The notes under the pieces: model-generated | Told to the model about the DNA's origin: nothing | Seen by the model: the letters and a program-made list of their open reading frames with translations, nothing else | Database searches by the model: none | Shown here: positions 1 through 7,045 of the stretch, one piece after another | Numbering within the stretch: position 1 is the first letter of the stretch | Layout of the letters: each line of letters begins with the position of its first letter | NCBI RefSeq assembly: GCF_000763945.1 | Contig: NZ_JQFJ01000002.1 | Location: forward strand, 1,178,001-1,242,000 | Direction: 5' to 3' | Source: Sphingopyxis sp. MWB1 | GTDB taxonomy: Bacteria; Pseudomonadota; Alphaproteobacteria; Sphingomonadales; Sphingomonadaceae | DNA length: 64,000 bases | Position numbers and translations under genes: made by a program

Positions 1-297
1 GAGAAGGAAGCGCGGCTATCGCCTGAATTATTTGCGAAGCTCATCAGCGCGCGCAAGGGAGAGCTTCATATCTTCCCCTTCGCGCCGCATATCAAGGTTT
101 CGCCGCGGCAAAAACATGCGGCCTATGCGCGCAACCTCGACTGGTTTCGTTACTGGCTGCAAGATCATGTCGACCCCGATCCGGCCAAGACCGCTCAATA
201 TAAGCGCTGGGCAGCGCTCGCTCCGCCTGGCCGGGACGCGGCTTCGATCGCGCGCACCCAGCGCTCGAGATCGGCGATCTCGAGCAGCCGGAAATAG
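1..297 (+). CDS. Lasso peptide isopeptidase (S9 family, AtxE2-like), C-terminal fragment
   Basis: Only the last 98 codons are in the window; the 5' part lies to the left. The translation contains a PHIK segment followed by P-R-Q-K, then NLDWFRYWLQ, DPDPAK and QYKRW, which is the typical C-terminus of prolyl-oligopeptidase-like lasso isopeptidases; the His of PHIK sits where the catalytic His of these enzymes lies. Such enzymes hydrolyse the macrolactam isopeptide bond and open the lasso. The gene converges on the lasso cyclase gene and its last ~35 codons overlap that gene's 3' end, so the tail after QYKRW is probably unstructured. The assignment as an isopeptidase rather than a general S9 peptidase relies on the lasso genes next door. 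Confidence 0.75.
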   Translation, partial: EKEARLSPELFAKLISARKGELHIFPFAPHIKVSPRQKHAAYARNLDWFRYWLQDHVDPDPAKTAQYKRWAALAPPGRDAASIARTQRSRSAISSSRK

Positions 298-1895
298 GCG
301 AAATCGGGATCGACGCCGTCGCGGGCAAAATATCCTTCCATGGCCTTGCGGTCGAGCAGCCCCTGGCTGGCAAGGCGTCCACCCAGCAGAAAGGCAGCGA
401 GATCTTCCCGCGCGCGTTCAAAAACCGCTGCGCACAAGGCCTCCAGACGCCCCTTGGTACGGCGCGCGATGATCGCTTGCGGAAGATAGGGTGCGAAAGC
501 GGCCCGCGCGACCGCGCGGTCCCGGCCACCCGCGATCCAGTGCCAGCTCGGAATCGCAAGGCAGGTCTCGACCAGCGGCTGCGAAAGCAGGGGGGCGACA
601 AGCTTCCGGTCATGCCAGCGGTCGGGCTTGTCCAGAAAATCGAGGATTCGCATCACGCCCTCGACATGCTGGCGCTTCCCTGGCGGGAATGTATCGGCGT
701 CCGCTCGCCAGGGATGCGCAAAGGGCGCCGTCGGAAGCGCTGACCGCGCGGCAAATATGTCGTCGCGCGGCCAGTCCGGCCGCGCCGCCCCGCGCATCAG
801 GCGGCGCGCAAGATATTTTGCCGCGTCCCAATAAGTGGTTCCGGCAACGACCGCGATGTCGCCAAGCAGCTGCGCGAGCGGCGCGCGCCATCGGAGCAGC
901 AGCAGCGCATCGATGGCGGGGGACACCGAATGGCTGAAGGCAAAGACATTGTCGCCGCCGATCCCGCTCCAGAGCTGTGCACCTTCCTGGCCCTGCGCGA
1001 TCGCGCTGGCGATCGCAGCGTCAAACCCGTCCAGGATGGCAGCCGCGGCGGGGCGCGACGTGCGGCGGGCGGGCGGCGCCAGCAGATCGGGGTCCGCATC
1101 GCCGATCCGCCGCTCAAACAGCCGGATCCCGCTCGCCGCCGCCACCGCGCGCGCAAAGCAGCGCTCGTCGCCATCGGGGGTGGCGGTGGCCGCATTCACG
1201 CCGGTAAAGGCGCGCCCGCATGCCGTGAGCGCTGCCGCGATGATCGAACTGTCGAGTCCCCCCGACAGTTCGACAAGAATCTCGCCCGGCCGCGCCGCCC
1301 ATCGCTCGACGCACATCAGGCCGCATTGCCTGACCATCGCTGCGGCCCGGCTTTTGTCCACATCTGCGCCGACACTTGCATAAGGCCAGGGAAGCCAGAA
1401 ACAATGGGTCGACGCCGCGCGGTCATGGATGGTCAGCCGCATGCCCGGAAGCAATTCGCTCACCCCGGCAATGCCGGTCCGCTCGCAGCGATAATTGCGG
1501 TAGGCGAGGCTGTGGCGGACGAAATCCCAGTCAATCGCAAGGGTAGGAAGGAGGTCTTCGGCGAGATGGAGATGCGAGAAACAAAGAAAGCCGCCCTGCC
1601 ATCGCGCCCAGTAAAGCGGCATGCCGGTCAGCGGCGCGCGGTCGATCTGGCAGCGGGCGCGACCGGCAAAGACAAAGCGCAAATAATCGCCCCAGCGTTG
1701 CGTGCCATCAACCGGGTGCGGAAAGGCGTCGCCGATGATGATCGCCGCGCCCTCCCGGGTTACCGCCAGATCGGATCCCAGGTAGAAAGAACCAGCGGGC
1801 AGCGGCTGCGCGCGCAAGCCGTGGCGCCGCGCCGCGCCTTCGAGCAGCCCCGGTTCGTCCACGCCGAATGCCGCGAGGAAGCCGCGTGCGCTCAC
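195..1895 (-). CDS. Lasso peptide cyclase (C protein, asparagine synthetase-like)
   Basis: 566 residues, the usual size for lasso C proteins. The N-terminal third is a degenerate glutaminase-like domain; the synthetase domain carries the ATP-pyrophosphatase loop ELSGGLDSS near residue 210 and a WSGIGGDNVF motif further on. The enzyme adenylates the ring Glu/Asp side chain of the precursor and closes the macrolactam with the N-terminal Gly. The reading frame is open upstream to an ATG at 1973, but I chose the GTG at 1895: it overlaps the TGA of the B gene by 4 bases (GTGA), and the protein then begins directly with the usual GFLAAFGV-type start. It is the third gene of the minus-strand order precursor, B, C. 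Confidence 0.9.
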   Translation of the reverse strand: MSARGFLAAFGVDEPGLLEGAARRHGLRAQPLPAGSFYLGSDLAVTREGAAIIIGDAFPHPVDGTQRWGDYLRFVFAGRARCQIDRAPLTGMPLYWARWQGGFLCFSHLHLAEDLLPTLAIDWDFVRHSLAYRNYRCERTGIAGVSELLPGMRLTIHDRAASTHCFWLPWPYASVGADVDKSRAAAMVRQCGLMCVERWAARPGEILVELSGGLDSSIIAAALTACGRAFTGVNAATATPDGDERCFARAVAAASGIRLFERRIGDADPDLLAPPARRTSRPAAAAILDGFDAAIASAIAQGQEGAQLWSGIGGDNVFAFSHSVSPAIDALLLLRWRAPLAQLLGDIAVVAGTTYWDAAKYLARRLMRGAARPDWPRDDIFAARSALPTAPFAHPWRADADTFPPGKRQHVEGVMRILDFLDKPDRWHDRKLVAPLLSQPLVETCLAIPSWHWIAGGRDRAVARAAFAPYLPQAIIARRTKGRLEALCAAVFERAREDLAAFLLGGRLASQGLLDRKAMEGYFARDGVDPDFAYFRLLEIADLERWVRAIEAASRPGGASAAQRLY

Positions 1896-2533
1896 AGCAC
1901 CAGTATCGGCGTAAAGTTGCGCGCCTCCTCCTGCGCGCAGGTGAGGATATGATGCCGGGTCTGGAGCCAGCAATGCGCGGCAAAGGGCTGGGTGCGGACT
2001 CCGAATATCAGCTCGGCGCCGAGCCCTTTCGCCAGCAACAGGCGCAGCAGCGCAACCGAGTCGATCAGGCAGCGCCGCGGAACCGGCACCAGCGGCCGCG
2101 CGGACAGGAAGCGAAGCGCCGCGCGCACCGCCGCGCCGTCCGCCTCGGGGATCCCCGCTTTGCGGCGCGACAAGGCCGCAAGGGCGCCATAGAGGCGGGA
2201 GGCAGCAATGGCGCGCCGAGCCCTGGTCACATGATATCCCGTCTCGAGAATGGAGCGTAGCGCAGGACGGGCGCGCTCGAGGCCCTCGATATCGCCGGGC
2301 GCAAACCGCGCCGTCACCGGAGATAGCGCTGCAGTGCCTTCTACACGCCTGATCAATCCTGCCTTTACAAACAGATCGGCGTCGCGATCCTCGCCCGTTC
2401 CGGCCAGAAGGCGCTCAAAGCGCGCGCGCTCGCGCGCGCCCAGCGCAAAATAGCGGTCATTGGGAAGGTCAAGAAAGACCAGTTCGCCGCCCGCGCGGCA
2501 GCAGGAAAGCCCGGGAGAAAGCCGAAAACCCAT
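1892..2533 (-). CDS. Lasso peptide B protein (RRE plus transglutaminase-like leader peptidase)
   Basis: 213 residues. The first ~75 residues resemble the PqqD-like RRE that binds the leader peptide (ELVFLDLPNDRYFAL). The C-terminal part is the B2 cysteine protease: CLIDSVALLRLL carries the catalytic Cys and HCWLQ the His. It removes the precursor leader so that the C protein can cyclise the core. Both halves are fused in one protein, as in most proteobacterial clusters. The ATG at 2533 starts just before the RRE; the open frame extends upstream to 2647, but that part overlaps the end of the precursor gene and has no family match. It lies 58 bases after the precursor gene and overlaps the C gene by 4 bases. 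Confidence 0.9.
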   Translation of the reverse strand: MGFRLSPGLSCCRAGGELVFLDLPNDRYFALGARERARFERLLAGTGEDRDADLFVKAGLIRRVEGTAALSPVTARFAPGDIEGLERARPALRSILETGYHVTRARRAIAASRLYGALAALSRRKAGIPEADGAAVRAALRFLSARPLVPVPRRCLIDSVALLRLLLAKGLGAELIFGVRTQPFAAHCWLQTRHHILTCAQEEARNFTPILVL

Positions 2534-2591
2534 GAGTATCGCGCCTTGCCGGGCGCCGACCCGCGACGGGCCGACACCCGGTGCCGGCGTC

Positions 2592-2714
2592 TCAGTCGCT
2601 GATGCCGGTGACGGGAAGCAGGCCGGCGCCTTCGATCGGGCGACCATTATCGCCCTGGGTATCGCTGCTCACCTGGCCGAGCTCCTGCGTCTCGATGGCT
2701 TCATAATCTTGCAT
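2592..2714 (-). CDS. Lasso peptide precursor (A), predicted core GDNGRPIEGAGLLPVTGISD
   Basis: 40 codons read from the minus strand: a 20-residue leader (starts MQDYEAIETQELG, ends SSDTQ) and a 20-residue core. The leader has Thr at the penultimate position (T19), the hallmark recognised by lasso B and C proteins. The core begins with Gly and has Glu at position 8, the right spacing for an 8-residue G1-E8 macrolactam ring; the other acidic residues, D2 and D20, cannot close a normal ring. That leaves a 12-residue loop and tail ending in GISD, like other sphingomonad lasso peptides (sphingonodins, caulonodins). A purine-rich ribosome-binding site (GGAAAGGAAG) lies 5 bases before the ATG. It is first in the operon with the B and C genes. 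I do not recognise this exact core as a characterised peptide. Confidence 0.9.
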   Translation of the reverse strand: MQDYEAIETQELGQVSSDTQGDNGRPIEGAGLLPVTGISD

Positions 2715-2732
2715 TTTTCTTCCTTTCCAAAA

Positions 2733-2748
2733 GTCGCGCAATTGCGAC
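2733..2748. promoter_or_regulatory. Imperfect inverted repeat in the lasso precursor 5' region
   Basis: GTCGCGCAATTGCGAC: arms GTCGC and GCGAC around AATT with one extra base pair. It lies 19-34 bases upstream of the precursor ATG, just before the ribosome-binding site, so it could be an operator or a short hairpin in the leader mRNA. Confidence 0.35.
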
Positions 2749-2787
2749 GGAGAAAAGGATAGGCGCCTGACCAGCTATAGGAATTTT

Positions 2788-2800
2788 ATAATCAGATTAT
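2788..2800. promoter_or_regulatory. Perfect AT-rich palindrome in the lasso promoter region
   Basis: ATAATCAGATTAT is a perfect 13-bp palindrome (ATAATC-A-GATTAT) in the 104-bp gap between the gntR-like stop and the lasso precursor start. The surrounding AT-rich block (about 2778-2816) is the obvious promoter area of the lasso operon. Size and position suit a GntR- or LuxR-family operator; the adjacent regulators are the natural candidates. Confidence 0.45.
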
Positions 2801-2818
2801 GCGCGGAATATAATGAGC

Positions 2819-3442
2819 TCATGCTTCGAGCAGTGGATCAGGCGGCCGCATCTCGGCAAGAACACGCCCCGCAAAGCGCATGCGTCGGCGATGAAAGCGC
2901 AGAATCTTGCTGTGCAACGTCTGGCGGCGCCCCGCGTGCCAGTCGCGCGCCATGGCGGCGATCGCTGCCTGGCAACGCGGGTCCACGCGCGCTTCGGCCG
3001 CCCGAAAAACCTGGCTGCGCTCGAGAAGATTGGCGATAGCGAGGCGCAATTCGCGGTTGCTGCTTTGGCTGGCGATGGACCGGAAGAGGCGGGAAAGCGC
3101 GGCCGCATAATCGGCTTCTTCGCCGCGATCGGCAAGCGCGAGGGGCGCACCCGGCGATACGGGCGCAGCAAGCGCCTGTGTCAGGAGCGCAGCAGCCCAG
3201 CCGTAAAGATCACACAGGTCCGCCTCGCCAAGCAGCGGCGCCCGAAAACCTTCATGATGCCCGCTCTCGATCAGCCGCTCGCCCGAAAGCCGGTGCAGCG
3301 CATCGCGCACCGGGGTCGCGCTGGTATAAAGATCCTGCGCGAGGCGCGCGGGATCGATCCGCTCGCCGGGGGCGAAACTCCCCTGCATGACGCGTGCCTT
3401 GATGTCGCGGTACACACGCGTCATCGTTGCCCCCGCACTCAT
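2819..3442 (-). CDS. GntR-family transcriptional regulator
   Basis: 207 residues. Residues ~7-70 form a GntR winged helix: YRDIKARVMQGSFAPGERID, then LAQDLYTSATPVRDALHRLSGERLIE. The rest is a mostly helical effector domain rich in Arg and Ala, shorter than a full FCD domain and without its clear metal-binding His pattern. The ATG at 3442 overlaps the TGA of the LuxI-like gene (ATGA), so the two are translationally coupled. It sits directly upstream of the lasso operon on the same strand and could bind the palindrome at 2788-2800. The ligand is unknown; coupling to a signal-synthase-like gene suggests a linked signal, which is inference. Confidence 0.8.
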   Translation of the reverse strand: MSAGATMTRVYRDIKARVMQGSFAPGERIDPARLAQDLYTSATPVRDALHRLSGERLIESGHHEGFRAPLLGEADLCDLYGWAAALLTQALAAPVSPGAPLALADRGEEADYAAALSRLFRSIASQSSNRELRLAIANLLERSQVFRAAEARVDPRCQAAIAAMARDWHAGRRQTLHSKILRFHRRRMRFAGRVLAEMRPPDPLLEA

Positions 3443-4173
3443 TGGCGCGCCTCGAACGAGCGAAGCGATGAGATGGCAGGCGAAGCAAATGGCTGGCCCG
3501 GCGCCGCGGAAGCCATATCGAGCGCGAGCCTTACCTTCGCATCCGAGCGCAGCGCCGCTGGATCGCCGAGCGGGTAACATCGCCATCCGAGCGCCTCGAG
3601 ACGGCGCCGCCGATATTCTTTGGCCCAACCAATAAAATAGCGAATGCCATTGGCTGCGGCGAAGGCGGCAAGATAGGAGAAAAGAAGCGCAAAACCCAGA
3701 CGCTGCTCCCGATGCGCAAGGTCGGGTGACAGGCAGAGATGGGCAAGTTCCGCGGCGCCCTCCCATTTTGTTCCGTCCGGCGTATCGCGAGGGGCGATCG
3801 CGCGCGGCAATGGCGCAGCGATTGACGGGCGGATGCGCCCCGAGGCCCAATGAGCGTCATTGCCATCGAGAAGGATCAGATAGACCGCGTCGGGATCGTC
3901 GCCATCATCGACGACAAACCGGTCGGCAATGACAGGAAGATCCCGGTTCAACCGGTCAACCAACTGCCGCTTGCGCGCGGCGAACATCGCGCGAAGCGCC
4001 ACATGTTCGCGCATTCGCGAATGCCGGTCGACGAACCGCGCCGAATAGGTCAGGCGATCCGCGCGCTGCGCTCCCCACAGCGCGGGCAATGGCATGGCGC
4101 GGCCGGCTGCGCGCAAATCCCGGCCATCCATCGCAACCGGGACGCCGCCCCAAAGCGAATCTGAAGCCTGCAT
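3439..4173 (-). CDS. LuxI-like acyl-homoserine-lactone synthase homologue (divergent)
   Basis: About 244 residues from the ATG at 4173. The core fits the LuxI/GNAT fold: LRAMFAARKRQLV (Arg and Phe of the N-terminal motif), DLPVIADRFVVDDGDDPDAVYLILLD (acidic motif and strand), SGRIRP (conserved Arg), ELAHLCLSPD, then FALLFSYLAAFAAANGIRYFIG. Classical LuxI enzymes have Trp where this protein has Arg (NRDLPV) and Arg where it has His (ELAH), so its product may differ or be absent. The start is uncertain: an upstream TTG (4206) and downstream ATGs (4131, 4095) are possible and none has a good ribosome-binding site. It is coupled to the GntR gene and divergent from the LuxR-type gene. Confidence 0.65.
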   Translation of the reverse strand: MQASDSLWGGVPVAMDGRDLRAAGRAMPLPALWGAQRADRLTYSARFVDRHSRMREHVALRAMFAARKRQLVDRLNRDLPVIADRFVVDDGDDPDAVYLILLDGNDAHWASGRIRPSIAAPLPRAIAPRDTPDGTKWEGAAELAHLCLSPDLAHREQRLGFALLFSYLAAFAAANGIRYFIGWAKEYRRRRLEALGWRCYPLGDPAALRSDAKVRLALDMASAAPGQPFASPAISSLRSFEARQ

Positions 4174-4206
4174 GGCAAATCGCGGCAAGCCGTGCGGCGT
4201 CCTCAA

Positions 4207-4498
4207 GCCAACCGCTGCGGCATGCGCCCTTCAGGGCGAGCCGGACACCCTCTCAACCAGGCTTCGGCTCGGCATTTGCTCGCACTGCCCGAACGAGCGC
4301 GCGACGATCTCGGCAAGGCTAGCGCTGCTTCAATATATTGCCATTATAATCGCGCGGTTGCTCTCAAAACGAGAGTTGTTTTGCGCGGGCAGGCGCCTGT
4401 TCAGCGTCGCTGCCCGTCATGCTTCGTCCCGCCCGAAGCCGCTCGGTCGTTCGCCATCGGGGCTTGTGCGCCCGGGACTTTGTCACGAAACTGTCACG
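4207..4498. promoter_or_regulatory. Divergent promoter region between LuxI-like and LuxR-type genes
   Basis: An AT-rich island at about 4328-4350 (contains TTATAAT, -10-like on either strand) is followed by the inverted repeat CTCTCAAAACGAGAG at 4361-4375, close in size to a lux-box-type operator. At 4481-4488 and 4492-4499 the octamer TGTCACGA is directly repeated with an 11-bp period, the second copy running into the LuxR-type ATG. No gene is seen in this stretch. Confidence 0.45.
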
Positions 4499-5017
4499 AT
4501 GGAAGGAAAGCCACCGCCAGAATCGAGCGACCGGGCACGCTGGAACCGCCTCACCGAGAAGCAGCGCGCCTGTCTCGACCTTCTGCTCGAGCATCAGACC
4601 TCCAAACAGATTGCGCGGCGACTGAATATATCCAAACCCACGGTCGACCAGCGGATCACGGCTGCGCGCGCTATTCTCGGCGCGGCAGACCGGGCCGAAA
4701 CGGCGGTGCGATATGCCCGGCTCAAATATTCATACGACCGGATCATATATGATCCGGTGCAGCTTCCACCTCCCTTGGCGCCTATGCCATCGATCATCGC
4801 TGACGGCGATCCCTGCCTGGCTGACAAAGCGCTCGGAAGCGGTGAGACAGGCGGTGGATTCTGGGCAGACGGCCAGCCGTTCGGGAAGCTTGGAAGCCAT
4901 GGTCATGGCCTGATGCCGCGACTGGCGATTATGGCCGCAATGCTTGTGACCATAATCATCGCCTTGCTTGGCGGCCTCGGCATCGCCGAGACGCTGTCGC
5001 GGCTCCTTTCCACCTGA
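4499..5017 (+). CDS. LuxR-type HTH protein with C-terminal membrane anchor
   Basis: 172 residues. Residues ~17-75 are a LuxR/GerE-type helix-turn-helix (LTEKQRACLDLLLEHQTSKQIARRLNIS then KPTVDQRITAARAIL). A low-complexity linker of ~60 residues follows, then one hydrophobic helix (LAIMAAMLVTIIIALLGGLG, ~142-161). There is no N-terminal autoinducer-binding or receiver domain, so it is not a classical LuxR receptor; it looks like a membrane-tethered DNA-binding protein. The ATG at 4499 lacks a clear Shine-Dalgarno and overlaps a direct repeat that may be an autoregulatory site. It is divergent from the LuxI-like gene and starts a plus-strand run with the next three genes. Confidence 0.75.
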   Translation: MEGKPPPESSDRARWNRLTEKQRACLDLLLEHQTSKQIARRLNISKPTVDQRITAARAILGAADRAETAVRYARLKYSYDRIIYDPVQLPPPLAPMPSIIADGDPCLADKALGSGETGGGFWADGQPFGKLGSHGHGLMPRLAIMAAMLVTIIIALLGGLGIAETLSRLLST

Positions 5018-5068
5018 GCTTTCCCGCTTCGACAGAGCGCCGGAAAATTGTCCGGCAAAGGAGGAAGC

Positions 5069-5401
5069 ATGGACGCGACAATCCCTTTTTTGGTACGAAA
5101 GCTCAACCAGCAGGTTCCCGCAGCCGAGACACATATTGATGATGCCCTGATCGCCCTGTCATCGCTGATGGCCACTGTGGTAACAGCCCGCCGCGATCTC
5201 GGAGGCGGCCAGCCAGCGCGCGAGCAGGGGACAATTTATCGCCTCGTAAAGGCGCAGATGGCGCTGGTCGATGCCAGCGGCGGGATGCTGCGCGTCCATG
5301 GCGAACTCAGCAGCATGGCGCGTGAGACGGCCGGACTTGACCTTCACGAATGCCCGAGCCGCGCCGCCCTCGACGAACCCCAGCGTCGCGCGGCCGGTTG
5401 A
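5069..5401 (+). CDS. Hypothetical protein, 110 residues
   Basis: The ATG at 5069 has a strong ribosome-binding site (AAGGAGGAAGC). The product is soluble and largely helical, with no signal peptide or membrane segment; residues ~25-85 could form two or three amphipathic helices. I do not recognise the family. It lies 51 bases after the LuxR-type gene and 31 bases before the next membrane-protein gene, in a likely operon. Confidence 0.65.
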   Translation: MDATIPFLVRKLNQQVPAAETHIDDALIALSSLMATVVTARRDLGGGQPAREQGTIYRLVKAQMALVDASGGMLRVHGELSSMARETAGLDLHECPSRAALDEPQRRAAG

Positions 5402-5432
5402 CGAAAGGTCATCAGCATGATCTCTGGAGGAG

Positions 5433-5885
5433 ATGCTGCGGATAGCCTGCTTTCTGCTTTTGATGCTTCTGGCCGTAGGCTATGCTCTTCGAAAGGGCGG
5501 TGGGCCCGAGCGAGCACTGGCCCTGATCCTTCTGGCGATGCTCGCTGCCGACCAGCTGCTGCACCTGGCTTTTCCGGTGGGCTATGCGAGCCTCGATGCC
5601 GGCCATCTGGTAATCGACCTGTTCGCGGCGGCGGCCACGATGCTGCTGGCGCTGTACGCGCATCGCTTCTGGCCGATGCTCGCAGCGGTGCTGCAGTGCC
5701 TGCCCCTTCTTGGACATGTCAGCCGGGCGATCGACATGTCGATGCAGCCGGCGGCCTATCTGACGATGCAGGTGGCCGCATCCTGGCTTCTCCCGCCCCT
5801 GCTCGCGATCGCCACCTGGCGCCATCAAAAGCGGCGCCAGGCCGGCGCAAACGAGCCCGGCTGGATCGGTTCCTTGCGCGCGTAG
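5433..5885 (+). CDS. Small integral membrane protein, 150 residues
   Basis: Four hydrophobic segments are visible, near residues 2-18, 27-48, 58-80 and 112-128, ending in a basic tail (WRHQKRRQ), so the C-terminus is probably cytoplasmic. GGAG lies just upstream of the ATG. The family is not recognised. Its position between the small helical protein and the JAB protein gene suggests it belongs to the same transcription unit as the membrane-anchored HTH protein. Confidence 0.65.
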   Translation: MLRIACFLLLMLLAVGYALRKGGGPERALALILLAMLAADQLLHLAFPVGYASLDAGHLVIDLFAAAATMLLALYAHRFWPMLAAVLQCLPLLGHVSRAIDMSMQPAAYLTMQVAASWLLPPLLAIATWRHQKRRQAGANEPGWIGSLRA

Positions 5886-5980
5886 CGCGGGCTCAGTCCG
5901 GGAGAATTGCGCGCCCTTCTCGCGCCCGAAAGTGGCACCCGGCGCTTATCCTGGCCTTGTTCGCCAGGGCGCGCGCTCAA

Positions 5981-6805
5981 ATGGTCGAGCGTCTCTCGGG
6001 ACACTACATCTGGCGAGCCGGTCGCTCGATCGCCCCTCACGATCCGGGGTTCCTGCGCGATCTGGCCCGGGCGTTAGGAGCCTTTCGCGAGGAACGCGTG
6101 CATATTTTCTTTCTCGACGCCAATGCCAAGCTGCTGGCGGTCGAGGAGATTGCGCGCGGCGGCCCTCGCCACGTATATCTTCAACCGCGTGCGATCTTTC
6201 AGCGCGCGCTGGCGCTCAATGCGGCAGCGATCATGGCCGTTCACAACCATCCAGACGGTCATTGTGAGCCAAGCGAGGCGGATGTGCGTGCAACCCGGGA
6301 AATAGCCCGGCTTGGCCGCTCGCTTGATGTTGCCCTGCTCGCGCACATCATCATTAGCCGGAGCAACGCCCGATATATCGATCTGGAGGATCTGGCAAAA
6401 AATAGCGGCGAAGCGCAATCGGACTTTCTCCTGTTGCGCAGTGCCGGCAGCGGCGGCTCCTGCGAGCAGCGCGACCCTGTCTGCCGCCATATCAAGCGAA
6501 CGATCCGCCGCCGCCTTCTGCGCCGTCAGCTGCTTGATCATGATGAACTTTTCGGAGAGCCGGCATGGGACATGCTTCTCGATCTTCTTGCGCATGAATG
6601 CGAGGAGAAAGCCCTGTCCATCTCCGCCCTGTGCGTCGCGGCCGCCCTGCCCGAAAGTAGCGCGATGCGTCTCGTCCAGCGGATGGTCGATGCCGGGATA
6701 TTGGTCCGGCGCCCCGATCCGGTGGACGGACGGCGCAGCTTCATCCACATCGCCCCCGCCATCGCGCATCGCCTCCGGGCTTATTTTGCCGACAGCGCGG
6801 AATAA
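5981..6805 (+). CDS. JAB/RadC-like domain protein fused to a MarR-like winged helix
   Basis: 274 residues. Residues ~25-135 are a RadC-type JAB domain: the HNHPDG motif at 88-93 with the downstream Ser98 and Asp101 gives the H-x-H-P...S..D metal site. Residues ~192-265 form a winged helix (MLLDLLAHECEEKALSISAL, then ESSAMRLVQRMVDAGILVRR, wing DPVDGRRSF). The usual RadC N-terminal helix-hairpin-helix part is missing. RadC-like JAB proteins are often linked to mobile or accessory DNA; here the winged helix suggests DNA binding. The start is uncertain: the frame is open upstream through the previous gene, and the ATG at 5981 is the first that leaves a sensible domain boundary. Confidence 0.7.
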   Translation: MVERLSGHYIWRAGRSIAPHDPGFLRDLARALGAFREERVHIFFLDANAKLLAVEEIARGGPRHVYLQPRAIFQRALALNAAAIMAVHNHPDGHCEPSEADVRATREIARLGRSLDVALLAHIIISRSNARYIDLEDLAKNSGEAQSDFLLLRSAGSGGSCEQRDPVCRHIKRTIRRRLLRRQLLDHDELFGEPAWDMLLDLLAHECEEKALSISALCVAAALPESSAMRLVQRMVDAGILVRRPDPVDGRRSFIHIAPAIAHRLRAYFADSAE

Positions 6806-7045
6806 AGGCGCTGCGCTCCAGGGGCGCGCATTTTTGCTGACCGGCGCGCGGCGTAGCGGCGCAGGACATGCGCTCCGGCCCGGCCCCGAAAGGAAATAGC
6901 CGTGTTCCCACAAGAGCCCGGGCTCCGACCTTGCCGCGCTCGCAAGCAGCGGCGATGTCTAACGGTTTCGCAGCCCCCGCTCCCTTAAACGTCGACCTCA
7001 CCTGCCGCGCGCCGAGGCGCAGGCCGCGTCCCGATACGGCTGAGC

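Noticed and set aside
6806..7045. tRNA or attachment site before the DUF2285 gene
   Set aside because: The gene family is often on integrative elements, so I looked, but saw no cloverleaf, CCA end or direct repeat.
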